Source of the DNA: Baylisascaris procyonis
Lineage: Eukaryota; Nematoda; Chromadorea; Rhabditida; Ascarididae
Direction: 5' to 3'
NCBI GenBank assembly: GCA_037389465.1
Contig: JAZARR010000188.1
Span: 895,501-959,500, forward strand
DNA: 64,000 bases
Shown here piece after piece: positions 34,601-45,797 of the stretch. The translations under genes were made by a program, and so were the position numbers. The notes below the pieces were generated by a model. The model searched no databases. It saw only the letters and a program-made list of their open reading frames with translations, and was not told the origin of the DNA. The first letter of the stretch is position 1. Every line of letters starts with the position of its first letter.

Positions 34601-36732
34601 ATTTGTCACCCACTTTAAGAGATATTAAATAACGGGAAGGGGTAAATAGGCAGATTGAACTCAATTCATTCCTCATATCCACGTTGTTGGTCTTCACTTG
34701 TTATCTGTAATGACTGGTGGACTAAAGCAATAGGTAATTGAAATCAAGCAATTAGTGATCTTTGAAATATAAAAACTTTTATTTATTCGATTTATGAGCT
34801 TTGTTCGTTTATTATAGGGATTAAGGAATTCCATATTTCATAAAAGGGAAGTTTTAAGAAGCGCCTAAAGAAGTCAAGTTTTGTGATCCCAATATGGGGT
34901 TGATTGGTTTAGTGGCTTTTTTTTTTAAATGATAGTCGAAAATTCTAACCCTTTATTCGAACTGATGTACTGATGGCTTGGCTATTGACTTATTGCCTAT
35001 GGTGATGTAACATCGAGTTTGCTTTAGTGATCGCATGATTTGATAATCGTTTTATATGTCAGATAAAACAGCTCAATTATCCGATAGAAATGAATCAAAA
35101 TCAGACGGATCATTTTTTATTTATTAGAGAAATTTTATTTTACTGAATTACTTTTTATCGCATGAAGTACTTTTTTTTAAATCAAAATTTAAAATTATTT
35201 TCAAGCATAGAAATAATCTGTTGTTGAATAAAAATTTTTCATTGAAAAAAAAAATTTTCCGTAGAAATTTCCGAGAAGAAAAATCTAAATCGTTTGTCTT
35301 TTATGGAGAATTTTTTTAGTATTTTATCTGATATTCAAAAAAATCACTGCCATATTGTTTTATTTTACGATGATTTTCCAAATTTTGTGGAAATTTTTTT
35401 TTCGCTTAAAAAACGAATTTTTCCAAATTTTTTTAGAGCGAAAATTAGTGGAAGAAAAATTGCCGTTATTGTTTTGTTATATTTTATGTTATATTAAATT
35501 AAAAGAAATAAAATATTTTAATTAATTTTGTTTATTATTGATATTTGGTTTAGAATCCATTCTCTTGAAGGGGATACTTTTTTTTTCTCGTTGGAGTATT
35601 TTAAGTTGAGAATTAGACAATGTTAAATAACATAGGTACATTTCTATGCAAGATTTCCTTATTTGCATAACTGGAACTGATGAATTGGTCTGAAAAGGGA
35701 GGAGGGGGTTAGAGTTGAGGGAGCCTATCACCTCGATAAGAAGGGAAGAGGGCTTCATATAAATTTTTCTAAGTTTCATTCATTTGCAATCGTGCAAATT
35801 TGTGATAAATCTAAGCTTTTTCTTTTTTAAATGGGTACCTTTTTGGGCAAAAATTGCCCAAGGATTCATAAAATTTGATCCTATTCTTGTTTGAATAGAA
35901 GCTATAAGGCTTTGATTAGTATGGGAAAAATGACATATTTTTTTTAGCTTTGCTACTCGCGTTTCGCATTTTTTAGAGGAAATTTTTTAATAATACTTGT
36001 TATATGAAGGACAAATATTGAAGTAAATAGCACTGAAGCCATATAGTACTATAAGAGATGCAACATTATTGAAGCCGCAATTTGATGGGTTCTTAACTCA
36101 AGCCTCATCGATGAAGGGTTTGTGTTTGAGAAAGCTTTTTTGTTTCACGTGAACGTTGCAAATGGGAGTGTAAGGTTCGAAGGGATCTCTTTTTAAGGCG
36201 ATCGGATGCATATCGAAGCCAGTAGAATGTTTCGTTCTAGAATTGTTGTTGATTTTAAAAGTCATCGTTAAGGTTTAAAGTGAACCATCCTCGAAATAGG
36301 GCACCAAACGCCGATCGCTATGAAAGAGAGAGTAGTGCATCCTGTAAGTTAGCAAGTGATGGATCTACGACAGTTTTCACTTTCCGACCATCAGATACTG
36401 CTTTAGTTAGTACTGCTTCACACTTCATCATAGAGCTTCCGATTATCCGTTCTTTGTGACTATCCGATGAATCAATCAGCGGGCAGGAAATGCAGAGATC
36501 TTGCAGGTTGTGTTTACAGGATGCTATCTGAATGCAGGAGGGGGGGAGGAGGGGGAGATGACTCTCACAAGCGCTTAGAGAATGGTACAAAAGGAACATA
36601 GAGTAGTGTCTCATATTTCAGCCCCATATAAAGAAATATTCAGGCCATTTTGGTAGACTTGTAGCTTTGATGCTTTATATAAGATTTCATGATGCACACT
36701 TGGACGTTTCTCCTTGGCAAGTCATTGAATTC

Positions 36733-36785
36733 GGGTAAGGTAAAGACCTGGATTACAGGGTAAGGTAAAGACCAACTAAAGGGAT
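36733..36785. repeat. Short tandem duplication
   Basis: GGGTAAGGTAAAGACC occurs twice about 26-28 bases apart, just upstream of the ALG9 start. Confidence 0.6.
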
Positions 36786-36817
36786 TATTGACGAATGGAT
36801 AGCTTATAGCGAATGAA

Positions 36818-39800
36818 ATGACAAAGAAGAACCTCTCATTGTTGAAACGAAGCTCGAACCGTTCGGCAACTAAGCCATCGGTACAAGGACGTGAGGATAG
36901 CCAAGAACAAAATACACTCAATAACGATTCGGATTTGCAAGTGGATCGTTATGCGAAGCTCTATGTACCAAGTGGCGATCTTGATGTAGAATGGCAACCA
37001 GCATCTAGTTCTGTTTTCAAGGTATTTAAACATTTGATATTTCCTTTTGCTCCATCCACTTTTTTTTCATTTCTTTTGAAGTAAAATTTTGTTTTATTTG
37101 AAAACTCATAAAATTTTGCGAATTTTTTTAAAATAAATATAAACTTTGAAATGAATCTCAAATTGATGGCGTACAGTACTCATAGATGTGTGATACAGTA
37201 ATTCTCGGAAGTTGAGTGTTGTTGTTGGAGTTACCCTTGGGAAACGTGGAAGAAAATTGAAAATAAATGAAAGAAAATTATTGGCATTGATTGAACATCT
37301 TGCTGAGTGAATGCTTTTGTTTTTTTATGGTGCATCTTCTACCGTATAACCGGAATATTGCCCCTTTAAAGCCAGGCTTGATGCTGAAGTTGAAACTGAA
37401 GATTGAGAGAATGTAATTGTTTTGTGCAAAAATATTTGTAATATCTCTTATTCAGTGCATATAGAAGTGCGTGCTATAACCATGTATTTTGTAATAGTAA
37501 GTAATTTATTTTCTTTTATGTTGTATAGAAATATATAAATAATAACAAATATATGTGTTTAGTAATTTATTTGCTAACTAATGCGTGAAGTTAATAATGT
37601 TTGGCTTTAATTTATTTTATGTTCGTGTCTACTAAGTGTAATAAGGACTATGAGATCACTCGAATTCCATCAACAACGCAATATTCCCCCTTATGCTGAA
37701 TAGGCGGATATTCTTTAAGAGGTTTTTGTACAAATAGAGGAGGGTGGGAAAGAATGAGGAACCATAATGACTGTATACAGTGTTCTTAGTAGAGGTAAAT
37801 ATAACTAATCAAACGTATATTAATTAACATGTTTAGCATTTATGGGTACTGTATGTGTTGTTTAGCATTTGTGCCTACTGTATATATGTTGTTTAGCATT
37901 TATGGGTACTGTATGTATGTCTGTTGTTGTGATGGTGCTTACTCTTAGATTCTTTTTTCGTTACGTATCTCGGCAGCGATGTGGAGCTCAATATCGGATT
38001 GCGATGAAGTATATAACTATTGGGAGCCGTTGCATCTATTTCTTTATGGGAACGGGTTTCAGACTTGGGAATATTCACCGCTTTACGCTATACGGTATGT
38101 ACCATATCGAACCGTTTAAGAAAACCGACATAGCTTCGAATAAATATTGAGTAGGTTTGTAAAGAAAGTGGAATGGGGCTAAAATATGGGGAAGGAGCTG
38201 TGGGTAAGTAGGCCTCGGAGATTGTGATTGGAGAAGGGACCCGAATTTGGGAAATTTGAGAGCACGGATTTTAAAGAAGTCAGCTGTTTCTTCCAATCAC
38301 ACCTTGCATTCTGATTCCGAATTTAACATTTATTCATATATTAATAAAATTTAACTGTTTTAATTTAGAAATGTTTCTGCAATCTTTCAGATCCTATGCA
38401 TATATTTTATTACATTGTGGTCCAGCACTAGTATTGCGTACGTTATTCTCATCGAATAAGGTGGGTGTGTTCATGACGATGCGATGTATGCTTGGCCTAT
38501 TCAATGTACTCTCCGAGATGTCTCTCTATAAGGCGCTTGGTGCTCGTCTTGGCAATGGGATCGCCCGTCTCTATATCGCCTTCACCATACTCTCTTCTGG
38601 AATGTTCATTTCAAGGTTGGCTTGCTTATAATACCTATTGGTTCAGCTGTGAATATGAGATTTGACTCCGATGCATTATCAAGTCTAGTTGAGGAGTTAT
38701 CACGGATTTATTGCCCGATCCGACATCGACTGATATATCAATGCAGGGGAGCGATCTGAAATGTGGTCTAAACAAAGGGAAGAGTTTAAACTGAAAGGAT
38801 TATTGGTGATGGTATAGCGAACCGACCATTGCCATCTGCGTTGAACTGTTGTTCTTTCATTTACTCACCTCAATCTCCAACGGCATTAACTACCCTAAGA
38901 GGATCAGCATAGGCTCTATTTTCAGTGTGGTCAATGGTCATTCACAAATAGGTCAAAGCGATAGCGTGTTAAGCAGCAGATTGGCAGGGATGGACGAAGG
39001 CGTAGCTAAAGAGGAGCGATGATGGGAAGGGGAGAATTTGTGACTGCCACCTCGTGAAATTTAAGGTGATATGTGTAGAGAGGAGAGGGTGCAGACAGAC
39101 AAGGAAAGAAAAGGAAAAAAAAACTAGGAATATGAAATCCCCATTCGTGATGAGCTTATCTTCCCGTCGAAGAAATTATCGTAGTTTTATTTCCTAAATG
39201 AGTTGTACTCGTGGGCAATTTTGAAAAAAATTTCAATTTGGAGGGATATCTCAACCACCCGACGAAATAAATGTTGGCTAAACGAGTTTCGGGCAAGAAA
39301 ATGAGTAAGATTTCATTCCAAGACAACAAAAAATGGGAATCAGTTAAATTTTTTTCACGTTGGAGCGTTTCAATCTAAATCTCTTGGCCTTGTTCATCAT
39401 CTGTGGGCGGCCTTTACCCCCCCCCCTTCTCACCCATGTTTGCCTTCTCGAGCACATACCCGTAAATATATTCCCGTTTAAAAGTTTGCTCAGTGCAGCT
39501 ATCTAGTTTAGTGTCGAAGTATTGATTTGTTGAAGTAGCCCGTCGAATAATCAGTCAGTTATTATTGGACATAGGATTCTTCTTCCCCAGGCAGATGTCT
39601 GTTTATTTTCCATGAACATTTATCAGTCATTTGTATTCGATCGAAATGAATCCAGAAGTCAAGGAGGTGACATATATGTTTTTTCAGTTGTGCCTTTCTT
39701 CCATCGTCATTCAGTATGTCGTTGAATACACTCGCTGTGGCCGCTTACATCGATAATAATTGGTAAGTTTTATTGAAAATATATAATAGAACGTACTTGT

Positions 39801-42800
39801 TTGGTTTGTTGGTCGTTAGTGAAGATGCTAGGAATAAGGTGAACTTTTAAAAAAGAAGTCCTGAAATCCATATTTTCTAAATTTTACGATTCGGAAATAT
39901 CGGTGCTCGATTCCTGCTTCGGTTTTAGTTTCTGTTATTCGATAACACAAAATTAGCTACGTTATATCCGGTATTTGAGTGTTTTTACCGTTCAGGTGTA
40001 TATTCCGTTCCGTTCACTTATCCGAATTTGTCCACAGCTTGCATGATGATCAGGAAAATATGGTAACGAATTGCAGGTTTTTATCAATATTATTTACGGC
40101 CATAAGCGCATTGGTTGGTTGGCCATTTGCGGCTGTATTAGGTCTACCTGTAGTGTTGGAAATGTTGGTTGTTCGACCGAAACGTCTCTTTATTCCATTT
40201 CTCAATTATGCAATTATGTGTGGTGGTGCGACTATAATTGCACTCGTTTTGATCGATTCTTATTATTATGGGAAAACTGTTCTTGTAAGTTTAATTTTTA
40301 TTACTTTTTATTCTGAGTTTAATTTTATAATTTATGGTTGCGAGTTAATTTAGAACTTATAATTTAAAACCTATAGCGGATGGTATATAGTGAGTAAAAT
40401 AATGTGATGGTTGTAGGGGTTTTTTTTTTTAATTGCTATGCGCTTTTTTTTTTCTATATTCGTGGATAACTAAACAACTCTGCTTTCTGGTAAATGAAGG
40501 CTCCATCGTCGTCTTATTTCTTCATTTACCAGAAAATAACATCTAATTTCCAATGGATATTGAAGCTATATGTGAGCCGTTTTTTATAGAAAATTTATTT
40601 TTTATTTTTTATTTCTTACATAGGTATGCGTCATCGTAATTGCCTACGGAAATAGGCGATGCTGATGACAAATATGTGATTGTGTCGTATAGTATTTAAA
40701 TGGAATTCAAAACAGAAAGAATTTATTATAGAGAGGAATAAGAGTTGTTTTGAAATAAAGGACTTACCTGCCTTATGGCGACGGAGGTAACATTATTGGC
40801 CCATCTTGAGGCGTTTTATTGATCGATGATTTTCACCGACTTTATTGAAAGAATTTTTTAATGTTTTATTATTGAATATATTTTGCCGTCGTCTTTGTTC
40901 CCTGGAAATTTGCATTTAATACTCCATCATGAAACTAGAATGCGACTTGCATCCATTCCTGACCGAAAAATCTTGTTGTGGGGCGTCTGCTTCGGATTTG
41001 AGAGTCGCCCTATATCGCAACACTGAAAGGTCGCAGCTTTCAAAGATCCGTCCCTCCTTCTATATGGATCCAAACCCACCTCGTTGTATATAATCGTTAT
41101 TCTGGATAATCTTGAAGTACTCGAAAAATCTGATTATATGATGTTTATTCGTTTATTAGTATCCCCATTCCATTGGAGACCCGTCTTTTTTTGAAATTTC
41201 AGAAATTTCAGTTGCCATAGTAGACCCTGGGGCTTATAGTCGAACTAGTACAATAATTCGACGAACTTTACAACCTTTCCTTTATTTTGTATAATGTAGA
41301 GATTTTCAAGGCGCCACTTAACATCGTCCTCTACAATGTTTTTTCCTCACATGGACCGAATTTGTATGGCGTTGAAGATGCGACATTCTATGTGAAGAAT
41401 CTTTTATTAAATTGGAATTTGGCGATTCTCTTTGTGCCATTTGCGGTACCATTTGCAGCATTCGTTTTTGTACGGGCACGATCCTCTAAACTACAATCAC
41501 ATCGAATGCCTTTTGGTATGTTTGAACATTTTTTAGAATATCTGAGAAAAAATTGGTCGTCGTTGTACTATAGTTCACCGATGAAATACTCTTTCGTCGG
41601 TGACTGTAAACAGCAACAGGCTTGTAGGGAGGCAGTTTCAAAGACGGTTTATATCGTACCATTGTTGTCGTGCTTAAGGATTACAAAGTGCCCAATAATA
41701 TCAGAAGATGTGCAAATGACAGTTGCAAATTTTACTTGTGAGATGATGTAAGCAGTAAGAGTGAAGCTTTAGGACATGTGAACCAGTGTTGGAATTGGAG
41801 TACACTACTTTGGAAGGGCACTGAACGGAACTGACTCCAGAGAAAGCTTAAGCGCAAACATCTATGTTTGGACTTCCCCTCATCCTTCTTGCCTTGCTGC
41901 CCTCGCCCTCCGTTCTGTTCTCCATTGCTCTCTTCTATCCTATCCTCCCACGATGACGAGGTAGAACGTGCTGCCATATGGGTCCAAGGATTCCAGAATG
42001 GGAAGGTGTCGTTGTCTTTTTTCTGCACGTCCGGCCCAACTCTTAAGAGCATGCGAGGTCGGTTTGGAGGCTCCTGAATAATACTGCTATGAGGTCGTAA
42101 AGGTAGGTCTAAGGTAAGAATGTTTTCAGAGTTTTCCCTCGCGTATTGGCAACGTTTTCTGCCAGTGTTATTCGTATTCTTTTCGTTTGCCGCATGGTTG
42201 CTCATCTTCTTCATTCAGCCACATAAAGAAGAGCGATTTCTGTTTCCTGTTTATCCACTGATTGCTTTGTTGGCGGCGGTTGCATTTGATGCAATACCAA
42301 GGTTAGATCTATCTTATTTGCCAGATTATTACCGTATAGCCTTAAATAAAGCCTCGGTATCAGATTATCACCGTATAGCCTCAAATAAAGCCTCAATGTT
42401 TGGGTTGATTAATGTATGGTTTTCTTATTGTTATCAGTAATTGGTTAATATTATTGTTTAAGAGTGGGATCGGCTCTATTTGGCGGTGGCACACGTAAAT
42501 TTTGGAACTTTGGTATGGGAGCTCTTTTGGCCGTATTCGTCGCATTATCTGTTTCACGATCGGCTGCTCTACATAGAAATTTCGCTGCACCAATTGACGT
42601 CTTCAAAGGTTTAAATGAACATCTTACTATACCGGCTACTTTGGATAAGCCACGGTATCTCTCGAGAGAGGTTGGTTTTTATTCTTTGAAATTTAAAATT
42701 GTATTTTAGATCTTGTTTTTAGCTTGAAAATATTTAACCCTGTATTTCATGGTTATTGATTTCATATTGGAACATTCAGTTGAATGGTTACTCTATAATT

Positions 42801-44561
42801 ATTCCCTGAATGTAGTTCCTCTTTATTTGAGCTCCAGAAGTTACAAATCTTATCTGAGATGGAAATATATCAGTCGTGGAGCTGTTTACCGGAGTCGATA
42901 GAGTAGGTTTTGTTTATTTGCAGAACAGTTCATCAATTCACGTTTGCATAGGCAAGGAGTGGTATCGGTTCCCCTCATCATTCTTTCTTCCGACTGGCGT
43001 TGTGGATCGACGAGGACGAAAGTGGGATACGGAGTTGAATTTCATAAAAAGTGAATTTTCCGGACTTTTGCCAAAACCTTTCGCAAATGGTGCATTGCCA
43101 AATATAACAAGGATGATACCAACTCATATGAACGATCTCAATCGAGAAGAACCTACAAGGTTACTTGCTGTCTTCGAGATGTTCACTTCTTTCGTTTCTG
43201 TATCCACTAACAAGAAAATATCTGATAAAATGGGAATCACAACCGGATGATCGAGAGAGGGGATGAGGATTGAGGTGAAATGTCAGGAATCTAAATGTTG
43301 GATCACCTCGGTTATTTGGTCCTTTTGGAAAGAAATCCTGCTATTGGGTACCCTCTCGTCTTGTTAGGAGTTCTTATAAGAGTTTTGTGCGAAAGAAGTT
43401 ATCGCTGTTCAAGGTTTATGGAGAAATGTTGACTTATGATACACGAGATGAACATCTGAGAGGACTTAGAAGCTTGTTTGAAGGCTTGGAAGATTCAAAA
43501 AGTTCAAGTGAGAAGTTGAAAGGAATTGAAAATTTGATTGAGGACTTGAAAAGACTTGAAAACTTGGGTGGAAATTTGAAAGAATTTGAAAATTTAGGTG
43601 AGAATCTGACGAAAAACTTTGGAAATTGAGGTATATCCTTGACTAAAATTTAGGGTTGCATGGATGCTTGGAGAGGGAATGAATTGACTTGATAAACTTA
43701 TATCATATTGAATAGAATAATGATCGGAAAAGGAAATAATGTGTGTGTTGTATTCATGCATTCAATTTCGTTTCTGTTTCCTCTTGCTCCTTCCCTTCCT
43801 CTCTCCCCCCACCCTCCGATAGCTGTCCTATCTGACCTTATCCTTGCGGTCGAATCGTATGATACTTTTCTATTTTGTTCGTTTTGAGAATATATTCGAT
43901 TATTTGTATCGAATTTCAATTATGCTTTGATTTGAATTATTCTTTGAAGGTATGTTTCTGTGGATATTTGCGATTATCTCATCGATTTGGAGATACCAGA
44001 TGTTACCGAATTGGAACCTAATTATGCCGCACAGGTTCTTTTAAGAGTTTATTTTTGCAAGCTATGATGGAAGGGGATTTTTTTTTAAATCTGAAAATAG
44101 TATTATTTTGTGAAAGAACCCTTTTTCAAGGATCCCACAGCTTTAGGGAAGTTCAAATTATACAAAGACAACTTCCCTTTCTTCCATCCGTTTCATCGCC
44201 AGCGATTTTGAGTAGAGCAACACTGCGATTTGGGTTTTTCAAAATCTGCATTTTCAAGCGTGAGGTTACCAATTTTTCAGCATTTCTTTAAAACTTTTTT
44301 AGAATTGACCATGCTGGAGTTTGATGATGACCTGAATATTTTTCTAGGCATGGGGACTTAATTCCTGTAGTGTAGATTCAGGTGTATATGTTGGGTTGAC
44401 GATTCGTGTTGTTGTTACAGCATGATGTTTGGCAATCGGTGATTCGTCGACGTTTTTTGTTGGCATCCTATTCGGAGCCATGGTTCCGCTCTTTCTATGT
44501 GCCCTTCTTGACGAACGATAAGATTCGATTTGGTACCTATCACCTACTTGAGAGAATTTAG
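36818..44561 (+). CDS. algn-9: Alpha-1,2-mannosyltransferase ALG9
   Basis: Eleven exons: 36818-37021, 37949-38094, 38391-38615, 39688-39762, 40077-40284, 41311-41515, 42130-42301, 42463-42670, 42924-43159, 43950-44034, 44421-44561. They encode 634 residues with all phases closing; human ALG9 is 611. This is an ER membrane glycosyltransferase of family GT22. It adds mannose from dolichyl-P-mannose to the lipid-linked N-glycan precursor. Diagnostic segments are SDCDEVYNYWEPLH with the lumenal Asp-Glu pair, GFQTWEYSPLYAIRSYAYILLH, LGWPF-type GWPFAAVLGLP, IDSYYYGK, APLNIVLYNVF, the GT22 signature HKEERFLFPVYPL, GKEWYRFPSSFFLP and MNDLNREEP. It is multi-pass, ends with a short cytosolic tail and has no break. 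The symbol follows nematode naming and is assigned by family. Confidence 0.95.
37831..37921. repeat. 29-31-bp repeat, 3 copies, upstream of ALG9 exon 2
   Basis: GTTTAGCATTTATGGGTACT and close variants occur at 37831, 37860 and 37891. The array ends about 28 bases before the acceptor of exon 2, so it overlaps the likely branch-point region. Confidence 0.8.
40484..40535. repeat. Perfect 16-bp inverted repeat
   Basis: TTTCTGGTAAATGAAG (40484-40499) and its exact complement CTTCATTTACCAGAAA (40520-40535) flank a 20-base loop in ALG9 intron 5. They could form a stable stem in the pre-mRNA. Confidence 0.85.
42322..42399. repeat. 39-bp direct repeat, 2 copies, in ALG9 intron 7
   Basis: CAGATTATTACCGTATAGCC... 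is repeated 39 bases later with few changes. Each copy contains the ACCGTATAG core that also marks the ends of the TA-flanked MITE-like elements. Confidence 0.75.
43441..43629 (+). repeat. Degenerate Leu/Glu/Lys-encoding repeat in ALG9 intron 9
   Basis: The DNA repeats TTGAAA/TTGGAA-type words and is open for 80 codons from 43387. The deduced peptide has blocks such as LRGLRSLFEGLE, LKGIENLIEDLKRLENLG and LKEFENLGENL, like a coiled coil. It sits in an intron between exons 9 and 10 and has no clean splice link. I treat it as a simple-sequence repeat. Confidence 0.45.
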
Positions 44562-44983
44562 TGAATTCGTTTCATTAATGAAGGTATTGAGTGTTTTTTT
44601 TTTTAAATAATAGAACGAATATTCCATGTAATGTGAGGTGAATTTTATTTATTATCGCAGAAGACGTTGATAAGAGGTTTGATAAATTGTTATGTGGTAT
44701 ATTTAGAGGTGAGTGGGAGATATTGTAATTAATAGACTTTTATGGCCTTTTGATGCCTCTTTAAGAAAGTATTTTCTTATCTATGGGGTGGTGGATGATT
44801 GGCATAATAAGCTTCTATTCTGGATTAAGTAACGGGATTAGGGAGGAGGAGAGGGAGAGGTGGGGCGTCTGATCTACATTTTTGGGATACTAAGTTTTCG
44901 AGTCAAGCAAATTCTAGTCTTCAGCCCAAAACTGAAGAGGGAAAAGCCGAATCGGCGGATTATTTTTTGAGTTATTACCTCAT

Positions 44984-45198
44984 TACAGTAAATCCCGCTT
45001 TATAAATCCTGGGCTGAGGATTTTAGGAGATTTTCGAAATCAAGAGCTTATATTGCCCACAATTCACGATGAAACTGGAAAGTAATATTGTGGCATTTAG
45101 AAGGGAAAAGCCTGTATTCAAGGTAGAACGAAGGAAATTTACTCCTAGACAATTTTTGAACAATGGGTTTGGAGGGGTTATAAATGAAAAATACGGTA
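44984..45198. mobile_element. MITE-like element, second copy
   Basis: The left end is TACAGTAAATCCCGCTTTAT. The right end, reverse-complemented, reads TACCGTATTTTTCATTTATA. It is bounded by TA on both sides and is about 215 bp. The termini resemble those of the element at 23338-23518, while the interior differs. Non-coding. Confidence 0.45.
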
Positions 45199-45686
45199 TA
45201 TCCCATTCATTGTGCAATCACTGACGTAATGCGATTGTGAGCACTGCGAATTTTTTGATACTTTTTGCATTATTTAATCGTTTTTAATGTATTACTTAGA
45301 GACTTGTATTTATTTTCTAATCTTTATTTTTTTTTCTGAAAATTTTAGATTATATTTGCTTTATGTTTTTTTTTCGACGTTACAAAATTGATTTCATCGA
45401 CTAAAGTTTTATTTTTACGAAATCATTGGTAAAAATTTCGATTCGCTTTTACTATTACAATTAATTACCATAATTATTTAGTACGTCTATTATTGTTTTC
45501 GATTGCCATATTTTATTTTTTTTTTATGTTTTTGATTTAAAAAATCTCTGTTGAATATTTTTTTAAAAATCTCAGAAATTGCCGGATTAAATATTAGGTG
45601 TTTGGGGATATAATTATAGAAGGGATAGCACGGGAATAAAAATTGGAGTTTGGGTTATACCCGACACGGGTTCCCATCGAGGTCAG

Positions 45687-45797
45687 TGATGGAAGCAAAT
45701 TCAAGCTTAGCAGATGACCGTATGGAGTGGCTTGGACATGGTCTTAGGTGGATTCAAATTGATCTGTGGGGCATTGCGTACATATATACGGTCATTG
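45687..45797 (+). pseudogene. Isolated exon-like fragment resembling a discoidin (F5/8 C) domain
   Basis: Between GGTCAG| and |GTTGAA the frame reads MEANSSLADDRMEWLGH, then GLRWIQIDLWGIAYIYTVI. The W-I-Q-I-D-L core is typical of discoidin domains. No neighbouring exon carrying the rest of the domain was found, so this may be a relic, one exon of a gene with very long introns, or chance. Confidence 0.25.

Larger units (their letters stand above)
33756..36817. other. Intergenic region between MRPS22 and ALG9
   Basis: No exon was recognised. It contains a tRNA-like remnant (34535-34600), a very A/T-rich block at 35100-35530 and a G-rich run near 36538-36560. Several short frames occur in the T-rich part and are not supported as genes. 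Confidence 0.45.

Noticed and set aside
41732..42214. 160-residue minus-strand frame
   Set aside because: It is antisense to ALG9 exon 7 and its intron, has no domain, and the sense exon is strongly supported.
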